Part shown: positions 45,434 to 54,845 of the stretch, in pieces
How the letters are laid out: every line of letters starts with the position of its first letter
How positions within the stretch are numbered: position 1 is the first letter of the stretch
NCBI RefSeq assembly: GCF_001425025.1
Contig: NZ_LMDE01000011.1
Coordinates: 415,324 to 479,323, forward strand
Direction of reading: 5' to 3'
DNA length: 64,000 nt
From: Nocardioides sp. Root122
GTDB taxonomy: Bacteria > Actinomycetota > Actinomycetes > Propionibacteriales > Nocardioidaceae
Program-made: the position numbers and the translations under genes
The notes under the pieces: model-generated
What the model saw: the letters and a program-made list of their open reading frames with translations, nothing else
Databases searched by the model: none
What the model was told of the DNA's origin: nothing

Positions 45434-46078
45434 ATGGGGGAGATCGAGAACCGCCCGCACGACCCGTCGCAGATGCGCATCTCCGACGCCGACCGCCAGC
45501 GCGTGGCCGACGTGCTGCGTGACGCGGCCGGGGACGGACGTCTCGACCTCGACGAGCTCGAGGAGCGCCTCGAGCTCACCTTCGCGGCCAAGACCTACGG
45601 CGAGCTGGTGCCGATCACGCTCGACCTGCAGGCGACCGGCCCGATCACCCCGCCGGCGGCCGCGCCCGTGCGGCGTACGTCCCACCTGCCGGCCGTCGGG
45701 CACGCCTCCTCCACCGCGATCATGAGCGAGTGCAAGCGCCAGGGCGTCTGGGCCGTGCCGGAGCACCACAGCGCCTTCGCCCTCATGGGCAGCGTCCTCA
45801 TCGACCTGCGCCAGGCCCAGCTGTCCGGTCACGAGACCCAGATCAACGCCAGCGCGATCATGGGCGAGGTGAAGGTGATCGTCCCGGCCGACATGCACGT
45901 GCTGATCGACGGGACGCCCATCATGGGCGAGTACAACCAGGCCAAGGACAAGGTCCCGGCCGAGCTGCGCCCGGACTCGCCGACGGTCCGGATCCGCGGC
46001 ATGGCGCTGATGGGCTCGGTCACCGTGCAGCGCCAGCCGCCGCCCGGCACGCCGAAGAAGATCCTCGGCACCTACTGA
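45434..46078 (+). CDS. DUF1707 (SHOCT-like) protein with LiaF-like C-terminal domain
   Basis: A 214-aa protein. DUF1707 lies at about 15-65 (MRISDADRQRVADVLRDAAG, GRLDLDELEERL, AKTYGEL). The C-terminal beta-helical region (about 95-205) has repeats AIMSECKRQG, ALMGSVLIDLR, AIMGEVKVIVP, PIMGEYN and ALMGSVTVQ, as in cell-wall-stress LiaF/DUF2154 proteins. No membrane helix is seen. Function in actinobacteria is unknown; envelope-stress sensing is a guess. Confidence 0.82.
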   Translation: MGEIENRPHDPSQMRISDADRQRVADVLRDAAGDGRLDLDELEERLELTFAAKTYGELVPITLDLQATGPITPPAAAPVRRTSHLPAVGHASSTAIMSECKRQGVWAVPEHHSAFALMGSVLIDLRQAQLSGHETQINASAIMGEVKVIVPADMHVLIDGTPIMGEYNQAKDKVPAELRPDSPTVRIRGMALMGSVTVQRQPPPGTPKKILGTY

Positions 46079-46153
46079 GCCTCCCGCCTGCCCGGGGCGC
46101 CGCCGTCTCACATCAGACCGTCCGGCGGTCCTGTCGCTCCGCCCACCCGCTAC

Positions 46154-46169
46154 TGTGACCCGCGTCACT
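46154..46169. promoter_or_regulatory. GTGACCCG operator (Crp-like) before the MsiK-type ATPase gene
   Basis: TGTGACCCGCGTCACT is an inverted repeat that fits the Crp pattern TGTGA-N6-TCACA in nine of ten positions. It overlaps TACTGT (46151-46156), a possible -10 box, which would suit repression. A sister site lies at 53660-53675. Confidence 0.55.
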
Positions 46170-46215
46170 TCACTACGGATCGTCCGGCACGTACCTGCCG
46201 GTGAAGGAGCAGACA

Positions 46216-47301
46216 ATGGCAACAGTGACGTTCGAGAAGGCCCAGCGGTGGTATCCGGGGGCCGATGAGGCTGCAGTCCCGGGGATCGACCTGGAGATCA
46301 GGGACGGCGAGTTCATGGTGCTCGTCGGCCCGTCGGGCTGCGGCAAGTCCACCACCCTGCGCATGCTGGCGGGGCTGGAGGAGATCAACTCCGGCAAGGT
46401 CTACATCGGCGACCGCGACGTGACCAACGTGCCGCCGAAGGACCGGGACATCGCGATGGTGTTCCAGAACTACGCGCTCTACCCGCACATGACCGTCGAG
46501 GAGAACATGGCGTTCTCGCTCAAGATGGCGAAGGTCCCGGCCGACGAGCGGAAGAAGCGGGTGGCGAAGGCGGCGGAGATCCTCGGCCTGACCGAGTACC
46601 TCCAGCGCAAGCCCAAGGCCCTGTCCGGTGGTCAGCGCCAGCGCGTGGCCATGGGGCGCGCGATCGTGCGCGCGCCACAGGTGTTCTGCATGGACGAGCC
46701 GCTGTCCAACCTCGACGCGAAGATGCGCGTCCACACCCGCACCGACATCGCCCGGCTCCAGCAGGACCTCGGTGTCACCACGGTCTACGTCACCCACGAC
46801 CAGGTCGAGGCGATGACGATGGGCGACCGGGTCGCGGTGATGAAGCTCGGTGTCCTCCAGCAGGTGGACACCCCGCTGAAGCTCTACGACAAGCCCGCCA
46901 ACCTGTTCGTGGCCGGCTTCATCGGTTCGCCGCAGATGAATCTCCTGGAGGGCGTCGCGGCCGGCGACGGCACCGTCCGGGTCGGTGGCTACAACGTGCC
47001 CGTCGACCCGGGTGCCGAGAAGAAGATGAACGGTCGCGTGACCGTCGGCGTGCGTCCGGAGAACTGGCGCATGGTCGGCGACAGCGACGGCGGCCTCCCG
47101 GTCACCGTCACCGTGGTCGAGGAGCTCGGCGCCGACAGCTTCGTCTACGGCACGTGCGACGTGGAGGGCACGCCCGCCAACGTCATCGTGCGCATCGCCG
47201 GGCGCCAGCACCCGCAGAAGGGCGAGACGCTCTACGTCACGACCGACCCGGAGCACGTCCACGTGTTCAACACCGAGACCGGGGAGCGGCTCTCGGACTG
47301 A
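46216..47301 (+). CDS. carbohydrate ABC transporter ATPase (MsiK/UgpC type)
   Basis: A 361-aa ATPase for family 1 sugar importers. Walker [12 protein letters not shown]-loop [14 protein letters not shown], signature [16 protein letters not shown], Walker [15 protein letters not shown]-loop THDQVEAM, then an OB-type regulatory domain (from about 240). It stands alone, without permeases, as does the multi-operon MsiK of Streptomyces. AAGGAG lies 6 nt before ATG 46216. A GTGACCCG operator lies 46 nt upstream. Confidence 0.9.
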   Translation: MATVTFEKAQRWYPGADEAAVPGIDLEIRDGEFMVLVGPSGCGKSTTLRMLAGLEEINSGKVYIGDRDVTNVPPKDRDIAMVFQNYALYPHMTVEENMAFSLKMAKVPADERKKRVAKAAEILGLTEYLQRKPKALSGGQRQRVAMGRAIVRAPQVFCMDEPLSNLDAKMRVHTRTDIARLQQDLGVTTVYVTHDQVEAMTMGDRVAVMKLGVLQQVDTPLKLYDKPANLFVAGFIGSPQMNLLEGVAAGDGTVRVGGYNVPVDPGAEKKMNGRVTVGVRPENWRMVGDSDGGLPVTVTVVEELGADSFVYGTCDVEGTPANVIVRIAGRQHPQKGETLYVTTDPEHVHVFNTETGERLSD

Positions 47302-47318
47302 GGTCGGCACGAGTCCGA

Positions 47319-47353
47319 ACGAGGCCCCGGGAGCCAGGCTCCCGGGGCCTCGT
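47319..47353 (+). terminator. strong intrinsic terminator after the ATPase gene
   Basis: ACGAGGCCCCGGGAG (47319-47333) pairs perfectly over 15 bp with 47339-47353 across a 5-nt loop and is followed by CGTTCCC. It isolates the ATPase gene from the GH13 gene. Confidence 0.85.
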
Positions 47354-47407
47354 CGTTCCCGGACCGCGGTCTCGGAGCGGCCCCACCGCGGACGCGTCGC
47401 GGTCGCC

Positions 47408-47413
47408 CATACT
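47408..47413 (+). promoter_or_regulatory. leaderless -10 box (CATACT) for the GH13 gene
   Basis: CATACT lies 6 nt before GTG 47420; five of six bases match TATACT. Confidence 0.4.
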
Positions 47414-47419
47414 GGGTCC

Positions 47420-49276
47420 GTGCCCGGGCCAGACGCTGCAGCCGAGGAGACCTTCGAGGACAGGCTGCGCGCCCTCGTGCCCGACCTCCGCGACACGCTC
47501 GAGCGGGTCTACGGGGCCGACGTCGCACCGGGCGTGACGGACCGGCTGGTCGCGATCGCGCGCGGCGGCCACGAGGCCCGGCCGGCCGAGCTCCGCGCCC
47601 TCGACGAGGAGCGCATGCGCAATCCGGACTGGTTCCAGCGACCCGGCATGGTCGGCTACGCCGCCTACGCCGACCGCTTCGCCGGCTCGCTGGCCGGCGT
47701 GGGGGAGCGTGCGGCGTACCTGCGCGACCTGGGCGTCGGCTACCTACACCTGATGCCGCTCCTGACACCCCGCCCGGCGCCGAACGACGGCGGCTACGCA
47801 GTGATGGACTACCGCTCCGTCCGCCCGGACCTCGGCACCATCGACGACCTGCGCGACCTGGCGACGACGCTGCGAGCACAGGGGATCAGCCTGTGCCTCG
47901 ACCTCGTCCTCAACCACGTCGCCCGCGAGCACGAGTGGGCCGTCGCCGCCCGCGCCGGCGACCCGGAGAAGCGCGCCTACTTCCACGTGTACGACGACCG
48001 CACCGGGCCCGACGCCTTCGAGGCGACCCTGCCGGAGGTCTTCCCCGACTTCGCGCCCGGCAGCTTCACCTGGGACGACGAGCTCGCGGGCTGGGTGTGG
48101 ACGACGTTCAACGACTACCAGTGGGACGTCGACTGGTCGAACCCCGCGGTGCTCTGCGAGTACGCCGACCTCATCCTCGGCCTGGCCAACCTCGGCGTCG
48201 AGGTGTTCCGGCTCGACGCGATCGCCTTCATCTGGAAGCGCCTGGGCACCGACTGCCAGAACCAGCCCGAGGTGCACGAGCTCACCCGCGCGCTGCGCAC
48301 GGTGGCCCGGATCGCTGCCCCCGCGGTGCTGTTCAAGGCCGAGGCGATCGTCGGGCCGGCCGACCTGCCGGCCTACCTCGGCGTCGGCCACCACCACGGC
48401 CGCGTGAGCGACCTGGCCTACCACAACGGGCTGATGGTCCAGGTCTGGTCGATGCTCGCCTCCGGCGAGGTGGGTCTGGCAGCGCACGCCCTGCAGCAGC
48501 TGCCCCAGCCGCCGTCGACCACGGCGTGGGTCACCTACGTCCGTTGCCACGACGACATCGGCTGGGCGGTCTCCGACGAGGACGCGCGAGCCGTCGGGCT
48601 CGACCCGGTCGCGCACCGCCGGTTCCTCTCCGACTGGTACTCCGGCTCCTTCCCCGGTTCGTGGGCCAGGGGACTGGTGTTCCAGGAGAACGAGGCGACC
48701 GGTGACCGCCGGATCTCCGGGTCGCTCGCGTCACTGGCCGGGCTGGAGGTCGGCGACCCAGGCGCGGCCGCGCGCATCCTGCTGGCGCACGCCGTGATCC
48801 TCTCCTTCGGCGGCCTGCCGGTGCTCTGGATGGGCGACGAGCTCGGACTGCTCAACGACGCGGGCTGGGCCGACGACCCGGCGCACGCCGCCGACAACCG
48901 CTGGGTGCACCGGCCGCGGATGCCGTGGCCGGAGGTGGAGTCGGGTCGCGACCCGCACGGGATCACGGCCGGCCTGCGCCACCTGCTCGACGTACGCCGC
49001 TCGCTGCCGCACCTCCACGCGGCCTCACCGACCGAGGTGTGGGACCCGCGCGACCCGCGGGTGCTGCTGGTGGTGCGACGCCACCCCAGCGGGCCGCTGC
49101 TGGCCGCCCACAACATGTCGGGGGAGCAGGCCTGGGTGTCGGCCGACGTGCTGCACTGGCTCGGGCTCCACGCCGACGGGCTCCACGACGCACTCAGCGG
49201 GACCGCCCCCTCGCTGGTGGAGGGTGCGGTCCCGCTGGAGCCGTACGCCGCCGTGTGGCTCCACGGCGGCTCCTAG
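47420..49276 (+). CDS. GH13 alpha-glucan enzyme, amylosucrase-like
   Basis: A 618-aa GH13 enzyme of the amylosucrase/sucrose-hydrolase type. An N-terminal helical domain (about 1-75, ending [26 protein letters not shown]) precedes the barrel. Catalytic residues are D266 in [13 protein letters not shown]308 in [10 protein letters not shown] and D378 in [20 protein letters not shown] is region I. A C-terminal beta domain follows. It would split sucrose and transfer glucose to glucan or water; trehalose synthase relatives are an alternative. Confidence 0.83.
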   Translation: MPGPDAAAEETFEDRLRALVPDLRDTLERVYGADVAPGVTDRLVAIARGGHEARPAELRALDEERMRNPDWFQRPGMVGYAAYADRFAGSLAGVGERAAYLRDLGVGYLHLMPLLTPRPAPNDGGYAVMDYRSVRPDLGTIDDLRDLATTLRAQGISLCLDLVLNHVAREHEWAVAARAGDPEKRAYFHVYDDRTGPDAFEATLPEVFPDFAPGSFTWDDELAGWVWTTFNDYQWDVDWSNPAVLCEYADLILGLANLGVEVFRLDAIAFIWKRLGTDCQNQPEVHELTRALRTVARIAAPAVLFKAEAIVGPADLPAYLGVGHHHGRVSDLAYHNGLMVQVWSMLASGEVGLAAHALQQLPQPPSTTAWVTYVRCHDDIGWAVSDEDARAVGLDPVAHRRFLSDWYSGSFPGSWARGLVFQENEATGDRRISGSLASLAGLEVGDPGAAARILLAHAVILSFGGLPVLWMGDELGLLNDAGWADDPAHAADNRWVHRPRMPWPEVESGRDPHGITAGLRHLLDVRRSLPHLHAASPTEVWDPRDPRVLLVVRRHPSGPLLAAHNMSGEQAWVSADVLHWLGLHADGLHDALSGTAPSLVEGAVPLEPYAAVWLHGGS

Positions 49277-49290
49277 TCCGCAGGCCAGCC

Positions 49291-50556
49291 TCAGGTGGTC
49301 GCCTGGTCCGACCCGGGCTGGACGGCGTCCTGCTGCTCGCCGACCTCCTCGGCCTTGGCCATCGCATTGCCGCCCGGGACGATGCCCGCGTGCTCGGCGT
49401 CCATGGTGAGGTTCTCGCCCGTGGCGGGGTCGAAGAGGTGGATCTTGCGGGCATCGACCCAGATCGTCGCCTCGTCACCCTCCGCGATCCGGCTGGCCCC
49501 GTCGAGCGAGACGACCAGCTGGGTGCGCAGCGACTCGCCGTCGAGGTCGCGCTCGAGCTGCTGGAGCTGCTTCTCCACCTCGGGCGGCGCCTCGAACGGG
49601 ATGTAGGCGTAGGCCTCGTTGCCGAGCCACTCGACCACGTCGACCGTGGCCTTGAACGTGGCCTCGTCGGTCACCTTGTCGCTGTCGACGACATTGGCGT
49701 CCTCGAAGTGGTCGGGCCGGATGCCGGCGATCAGCAGTCCCTTGCCCTGGGCCTTGGCGGCCTTGTCCTCGGGGATCGTCACCGTGCCGAACGGCAGCTC
49801 GACCTGGTTGCCCTTGACCGTGGCCGGCAGGAAGTTCATCGGCGGGGAGCCGATGAACCCGGCGACGAACAGGTTGCAGGGGTTCTCGTAGAGCTCACGC
49901 GGCGTCGCGTGCTGCTGGAGCACCCCACGCTTGAGGACCGCCACCCGGTCGCCCAGCGTCATCGCCTCCGTCTGGTCGTGGGTGACGTAGACGGTGGTGA
50001 TGCCCAGACGCTTCTGCAGCCGCGAGATCTCGGTGCGCATCTGGCCGCGCAGCTTGGCGTCGAGGTTGGACAGCGGCTCGTCGAAGAGGAACGCCTCCGC
50101 GTCGCGGACGATGGCTCGACCCATCGCCACCCGCTGGCGCTGGCCACCCGAGAGGTTGCCGGGCTTGCGCTCGAGGTGCTCGTCGAGCTCCAGGGTCTTC
50201 GACGCGGCGCGCACCTTCTCGTCGACCTCGGAGTCCGGCTTGCCCGCCAGTCGCAGCGGGAACGCGATGTTCTCGTAGACGGTGAGGTGGGGGTAGAGCG
50301 CGTAGTTCTGGAAGACCATCGACAGGTTGCGGTCGCGCGGCGCGAGGTCGTTGACCTTCTTGCCGCCGATCACCATGTCGCCGTCGGTGATGTCCTCCAG
50401 GCCGACGATCATCCGCAGGAGCGTGGACTTCCCGCACCCGGACGGGCCGACGAGGATCAGGAACTCGCCGTCCTCCACGTCGATGCTCACGTCGTTGACG
50501 GCCGGGAAGCCGTCGCCGTACTGCTTGACGATGTTCTTCATCTCGATGGCAGCCAT
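49291..50556 (-). CDS. carbohydrate ABC transporter ATPase (SugC/UgpC-like)
   Basis: A 421-aa ATPase. Walker [12 protein letters not shown] (near 38-48), Q-loop [14 protein letters not shown], signature [16 protein letters not shown], Walker [14 protein letters not shown] and H-loop THDQTEAM. The regulatory domain is extended (from about 240), and the tail past residue ~390 (MAKAEEVGEQQDAVQPGSD) is longer than usual. It is last in the SBP-permease-permease-ATPase operon, 7 nt after the second permease. Confidence 0.9.
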   Translation of the reverse strand: MAAIEMKNIVKQYGDGFPAVNDVSIDVEDGEFLILVGPSGCGKSTLLRMIVGLEDITDGDMVIGGKKVNDLAPRDRNLSMVFQNYALYPHLTVYENIAFPLRLAGKPDSEVDEKVRAASKTLELDEHLERKPGNLSGGQRQRVAMGRAIVRDAEAFLFDEPLSNLDAKLRGQMRTEISRLQKRLGITTVYVTHDQTEAMTLGDRVAVLKRGVLQQHATPRELYENPCNLFVAGFIGSPPMNFLPATVKGNQVELPFGTVTIPEDKAAKAQGKGLLIAGIRPDHFEDANVVDSDKVTDEATFKATVDVVEWLGNEAYAYIPFEAPPEVEKQLQQLERDLDGESLRTQLVVSLDGASRIAEGDEATIWVDARKIHLFDPATGENLTMDAEHAGIVPGGNAMAKAEEVGEQQDAVQPGSDQATT

Positions 50557-50563
50557 GAGCTGA

Positions 50564-51394
50564 TCACCCCTTCACTGCGCCGGAGGTCAGTCCGGCGACG
50601 ATCTTGCGCTGGAACAGCAGGACGATGACGATCACCGGCAACGTGACGATGACCGACGCCGTCGCGAGCTGCGCGTACGGCGGGTTGAACGGGTCGGGTC
50701 CGACGAAGAACGACATCTGCGCCGGCACCGTCCGGGAGGCGGTGGTGGAGGTGAGCGAGATCGCGAGCACGAACTCGTTCCACGCGAAGAAGAAGGTCAG
50801 GATCGCCGCGGTGAAGACCCCGGGTGCGGCGAGCGGGACGATGACCTTCCGGAAGGCCTGCCACGACGTGGCACCGTCGACCTGGGCCGCCTGCTCCATC
50901 TCCCACGGGATCTCGCGGAAGAAGGCGGAGAGCGTCCAGATCGCCAGCGGCAGCGTGAAGGACATGTAGGGGATGATCAGGCCCGGCCAGGTGTTGAACA
51001 GGCCGAACGTGCTCCACATGTCGAACAGTGGACCGACCAGCGACACCACCGGGAACATCGCGATGGCCAGGGCCAGCGACAGCACGAGCCGCTTGCCCTT
51101 GAACTCCAGGCGGGCGATGGCGTAGGCCGCGAGCGTCGCGAAGATCACCGAGAGCGCGGTGGCGATGATCGCGATGCCGAAGGAGTTGACCAGGGCCCGG
51201 GTGAAGTCGCCGTTGTCGAGGATGGCGCTGTAGTTGTCGAGGGTCGGGTCCTTGGGCAGGAACTGCGGGCTGCCGGTGGCCGTCTCGCCCTCGGACTTGA
51301 AGGACAGCGAAAGGATCCACGCGACAGGGAACAGGCACCACAGCATGATCAGGATGAACCCGATCCACGTGCCGATCGTGGTCTTGGTCTTCAT
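50564..51394 (-). CDS. carbohydrate ABC transporter permease (MalG/SugB-like)
   Basis: A 276-aa six-helix permease with EAA-type loop EQAAQVDGATSWQAFRKVIVPLAAPG (near 170-196). Its ATG shares one base with the stop of the preceding permease (TGATG). Pairs with the MalF-like subunit. Confidence 0.9.
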   Translation of the reverse strand: MKTKTTIGTWIGFILIMLWCLFPVAWILSLSFKSEGETATGSPQFLPKDPTLDNYSAILDNGDFTRALVNSFGIAIIATALSVIFATLAAYAIARLEFKGKRLVLSLALAIAMFPVVSLVGPLFDMWSTFGLFNTWPGLIIPYMSFTLPLAIWTLSAFFREIPWEMEQAAQVDGATSWQAFRKVIVPLAAPGVFTAAILTFFFAWNEFVLAISLTSTTASRTVPAQMSFFVGPDPFNPPYAQLATASVIVTLPVIVIVLLFQRKIVAGLTSGAVKG

Positions 51395-52347
51395 CAGCCT
51401 TCACCCCTTGCCTGCGCCAGGTCGACCTTGAACAGCTTCACGATGAGCCACGCGAGCAGCAGCACCGAGAGGAACAGGATCACCGAGAGGGCCGATCCCA
51501 GTCCCAGCTGCATCTGCTCGATCACCTGTCGGTAGGTCAGGAACGAGATCGACTCGGTGTCCTGGGCTCCTCGGGTCATCACGAAGATGTTGTCGAAGAT
51601 GCGGTAGGCGTCGAGGGCGCGGAAGAGGACCGCCACCATGATCGCGGCCCGCATGTTGGGCAGGATCACCTTCCACAGCCGTTGCCACCACGTGGCGCCG
51701 TCGACCTTGGCGGCCTCGAGCATGTCCTCGCTCACCTGGGCCAGGCCGGCGAGGAGCAGCAGTGCCATGAACGGCGTGGTCTTCCAGATCTCGGAGACCA
51801 TGATCGCGAACATCGCGTGCCAGTGGTCGCCGAACCAGTTGGTGTCGTCGGCGATCCACGGCAGCCAGTTGAACCAGGAGTTCACGAAGCCGTTGTTGAG
51901 CGAGAACGCGAACTGCCAGGCGAAGGCCGACACCACGGTGATGATGCCGTAGGGGATCAGGATCGAGGTGCGCATCAGGCCGCGGGCGAAGACGATGCGG
52001 TGCATCACCATCGCGAACGCGAACCCGATGACCAGCTCGACGGCCACCGTGACCACCATGATCAGCAGGGTGTTCCAGGTGTCACGCCAGAACAGGCTGT
52101 CGGTCAGCACCGTCACGTAGTTGTCGATCCCGATGAACTCACGGTCGTCGGGGGCGGTCAGCCGGTAGCGGAACAGCGACAGGTAGAGCGCCTGGATCAT
52201 CGGCCACGCCGTCACCAGGAGCATCAGCACGACGGCTGGGGCGACGAGCTTGAGGCCGAGCTTGTTCTCGGCCGAGCTGCGGTCGCTGGCAACCGCCTTC
52301 TTGGTGCCCTTGTTCGATTGGGGCTCCGTTGCGATCGTCGTGCTCAC
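51394..52347 (-). CDS. carbohydrate ABC transporter permease (MalF/SugA-like)
   Basis: A 317-aa permease with six helices after a Lys/Ser-rich N-terminus and the EAA loop LEAAKVDGATWWQRLWKVILPNMRAA (near 210-235). The ATG overlaps the SBP stop by ATGA. Confidence 0.9.
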   Translation of the reverse strand: MSTTIATEPQSNKGTKKAVASDRSSAENKLGLKLVAPAVVLMLLVTAWPMIQALYLSLFRYRLTAPDDREFIGIDNYVTVLTDSLFWRDTWNTLLIMVVTVAVELVIGFAFAMVMHRIVFARGLMRTSILIPYGIITVVSAFAWQFAFSLNNGFVNSWFNWLPWIADDTNWFGDHWHAMFAIMVSEIWKTTPFMALLLLAGLAQVSEDMLEAAKVDGATWWQRLWKVILPNMRAAIMVAVLFRALDAYRIFDNIFVMTRGAQDTESISFLTYRQVIEQMQLGLGSALSVILFLSVLLLAWLIVKLFKVDLAQARGEG

Positions 52348-53645
52348 AGCAGCTTCCCTCCCTTCAGGATCTCCTCGATGAAGTCCTGCGAGGCCTTCGG
52401 AGTGTCGGAATCCACGCTGGCGGGCGGGTGCCAGGTGCCCTGGATGGAGCTGGAGACGTCACTCCAGTAGGGCGTCACCGTGCGCGGTGCGGCGGCGTTC
52501 ACGCTCTCCTGGAACAGCGCGAGGAGGTCCTCGGGGTAGATCTCCTTGAGGGCGGCGTACTCGTAGCCGGCGGTGCTGGCCGGCATGTTGCCGGTCATCT
52601 CGGCGTTCTTGCCCTGCTGGTCCGGCTCGACGAGGCAGGCGGCCGCCTCGAGGGCGAAGTCCTTCTCGTCGGAGTACTGGCTGACCCCGATGCCGATGCC
52701 GCCGTAGGGCGGGCGGGACTCCTCACCCTCCACGGACTGCGGGTAGCGCGTGTAGCCGATGTCCTTGGCGACGTCGGGCGCGGTCTCGTCGTAGTTGTGG
52801 AAGATGTAGGTCCAGTTGACGAGGAACGAGCCCTCGTCGGAGCCGAACGTCGATCCCGCGGTGCCCTCGTTGGAGACGCTGAGGTCGGAGGGTGCGGCCG
52901 GCGAGGAGGCGAGCTTCTCGATGATGCCGGCCGCGATCTCGCCGGGCTTGTCGGCGATGGTCAGGTCGGCGTCGACGCCCTTCTCGGCGTTCTCGAGGAG
53001 GTGCCCTCCGGCGCCCTCGACGAGCGCGTTGATCCACACGACGTAGCCCTCGTACTTGTTGGCCTGCACGCCGATCTTGCCGCCGTTGTCGCTGGCGACG
53101 TCGATGATCTGGTCCCACGTGACCGGCTGGGACATGTCGATGCCGGCCTTCTCGACGAAGGACTTGCGATACCAGAGGACCTGGGTGTTCGACCAGAACG
53201 GGAAGACGACGAGCTTGTCCTCCCACGTCGCGGCGTCCATGGCGCCCTGGAACGTGCCCTGCTCCTCGAGCTGCGACTTCGCGTCCTGCGGGACCTCGGC
53301 GAGGAACCCTGCGTCGGCGAACTCGGCCGTGAACGGCGGGTCCAGGGACATCAGGTCGATCGCCGGGTCCTTGGCCGCGAGCCGGCGCGCGAGCTGGATG
53401 CGCTGCTGGTCGGAGGACTGGGGCAGGACCTGGGTGGTGATCGTGTAGTCGTCGGTCGAGCAGTCCTCGGCGATCGCTGCCTGGCCGCCGGAGTCCGGGT
53501 TGATGTACCAGACGAGCTCGGGCTTCCCGCCGTCGCTCCCGCAGGCCGCGAGCAGGCTGCTCGCGAGGGCGAGCGTGGCCACCGAGCCCGCGATCCGCCT
53601 TCCCCTGGGGCGACCCCTCGGCCGGGTCGATGATCGTGATGCCAT
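52344..53645 (-). CDS. sugar-binding lipoprotein of ABC transporter (LpqY-like)
   Basis: A 433-aa family 1 solute-binding lipoprotein: Arg-rich start, hydrophobic core, lipobox LAAC (C35). The mature protein (KPELVWYINPDSGG, then WSNTQVLWYRKSFVEKAG, WEDKLVVFPF and PPYGGIGIGVS) resembles trehalose/maltose-type binding proteins such as mycobacterial LpqY. Gene order SBP-permease-permease-ATPase equals lpqY-sugA-sugB-sugC. Trehalose or another alpha-glucoside is the inferred ligand. GAGGAGGG precedes the ATG. Confidence 0.85.
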   Translation of the reverse strand: MASRSSTRPRGRPRGRRIAGSVATLALASSLLAACGSDGGKPELVWYINPDSGGQAAIAEDCSTDDYTITTQVLPQSSDQQRIQLARRLAAKDPAIDLMSLDPPFTAEFADAGFLAEVPQDAKSQLEEQGTFQGAMDAATWEDKLVVFPFWSNTQVLWYRKSFVEKAGIDMSQPVTWDQIIDVASDNGGKIGVQANKYEGYVVWINALVEGAGGHLLENAEKGVDADLTIADKPGEIAAGIIEKLASSPAAPSDLSVSNEGTAGSTFGSDEGSFLVNWTYIFHNYDETAPDVAKDIGYTRYPQSVEGEESRPPYGGIGIGVSQYSDEKDFALEAAACLVEPDQQGKNAEMTGNMPASTAGYEYAALKEIYPEDLLALFQESVNAAAPRTVTPYWSDVSSSIQGTWHPPASVDSDTPKASQDFIEEILKGGKLL

Positions 53646-53659
53646 GCGCCCTCCTCATG

Positions 53660-53675
53660 TGTTACTCGGGTCACT
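53660..53675. promoter_or_regulatory. GTGACCCG operator before the sugar ABC operon
   Basis: On the minus strand AGTGACCCGAGTAACA matches the site at 46154 in 12 of 16 positions (shared core GTGACCCGnGTnAC). It lies 14 nt before the SBP start codon, probably just past the -10 box (ATAGAC), a repressor-like position. It is also in the gap before divergent galK. Confidence 0.5.
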
Positions 53676-53759
53676 GGTCTATCGGCTGCGGATAGGGTTT
53701 GGCAACCGCCCCGACGGGCGTGACGCCCACCAGCAGACCCATGATCAGAGAGGCCTGTC

Positions 53760-54845
53760 GTGACGCGATGGCACGCGCCCGGACGCATCAACCTCATCGG
53801 TGAGCACACCGACTACAACGACGGCTTCGTCTTGCCGATGGCCCTGCCGATGGGCTGCACGACGAGCGTCGAGACGGCCGACTCAGGCTGGTCGGTGGTG
53901 TCCGCGCAGGTGTCGGAGACGGTCACGGTCCCTCCGTCCGGTCTGGCGGAGCGGGGCAAGGTCCCTGAGTGGGCGACGTACGTCCTCGGGGCGCTGTGGT
54001 TGCTCCACGACGAGGGCGTCGAGGTGCCGCCGCTCCGGATCTCGGTCGACTCCGACGTCCCCACCGGCGCCGGGCTGTCGTCGTCCGCGGCCCTGGTCTG
54101 CTCAGTGGTGCGTGCCCTCGACGAGCAGCTCGGCCTCGACCTGGGGGCGGACGGGCTGCTGGCCCTGAGTCGTCGGGTCGAGAACGACGCGGTCGGCGCA
54201 CCGACCGGCGGGATGGACCAGCTGGTGAGCCTGCGCGGAGAGGAGGGCCACGCCCTCTTCTGCGACATGCGCGACCTGACGTCCGAGGCCGTCCCGTTCG
54301 CGCCTGGCACGAGCGGGCTGTCCCTCCTCGTCGTCGACACGCGCGCCCCGCACCGGCTCGTCGACGGCGAGTACGCCGCCCGGCGCCGCGGCTGCGAGGA
54401 GGCCGCCCGGTTGCTCGGGGTGCCGGCCCTGCGCGACGTCACCGACGCCGACGAGGCGGTCTCCCGCCTCGAGGACGAGGAGCTGCAGCGCTACGTCCGC
54501 CACGTCGTCACCGAGGACGCCCGCGTCCTCGAGGCGGTCGACGTGCTGCGGGCGGGACGGCTGGACGCGCTCGGCCCGTTGTTCACCGCCTCGCACGCAT
54601 CGATGCGCGACGACTTCCGGATCACCGTGCCCGAGGTCGACACGGCGGCCGAGACGCTGCTGGCCGCCGGAGCGCTCGGCGCGCGGATGACCGGTGGTGG
54701 CTTCGGCGGCTGCGTGATCGGGCTCGTTCCCGAGGGCGAGGTCGGCCCTGCGGGTGACGCCGTACGCCGTGCGTTCGCCGACGCGGGCTACGGCGACCCG
54801 AGCCTCTTCACCGCTGAGGCGGCCGCGGGCGCTCGTCCGGTCTAG
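53760..54845 (+). CDS. galK: galactokinase
   Basis: A 361-aa GHMP kinase that phosphorylates galactose at C1. The signature GRINLIGEHTDYNDGFVLPM is near residue 8; the ATP loop VPTGAGLSSSAALV near 100; the third motif ARMTGGGFGGCVIGLV near 310. The enzyme is a little shorter at the N-terminus than E. coli GalK. No galT/galE is adjacent. It is divergent from the sugar ABC operon. Its TAG stop interlocks with the convergent hydrolase stop at CTAG. Confidence 0.93.
   Translation: MTRWHAPGRINLIGEHTDYNDGFVLPMALPMGCTTSVETADSGWSVVSAQVSETVTVPPSGLAERGKVPEWATYVLGALWLLHDEGVEVPPLRISVDSDVPTGAGLSSSAALVCSVVRALDEQLGLDLGADGLLALSRRVENDAVGAPTGGMDQLVSLRGEEGHALFCDMRDLTSEAVPFAPGTSGLSLLVVDTRAPHRLVDGEYAARRRGCEEAARLLGVPALRDVTDADEAVSRLEDEELQRYVRHVVTEDARVLEAVDVLRAGRLDALGPLFTASHASMRDDFRITVPEVDTAAETLLAAGALGARMTGGGFGGCVIGLVPEGEVGPAGDAVRRAFADAGYGDPSLFTAEAAAGARPV

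Noticed and set aside
46165..47496. 443-aa minus-strand open frame opposite the MsiK-type ATPase
   Set aside because: Composition of a shadow frame, and it crosses the terminator at 47319-47353. The plus strand encodes a complete ATPase with all motifs.
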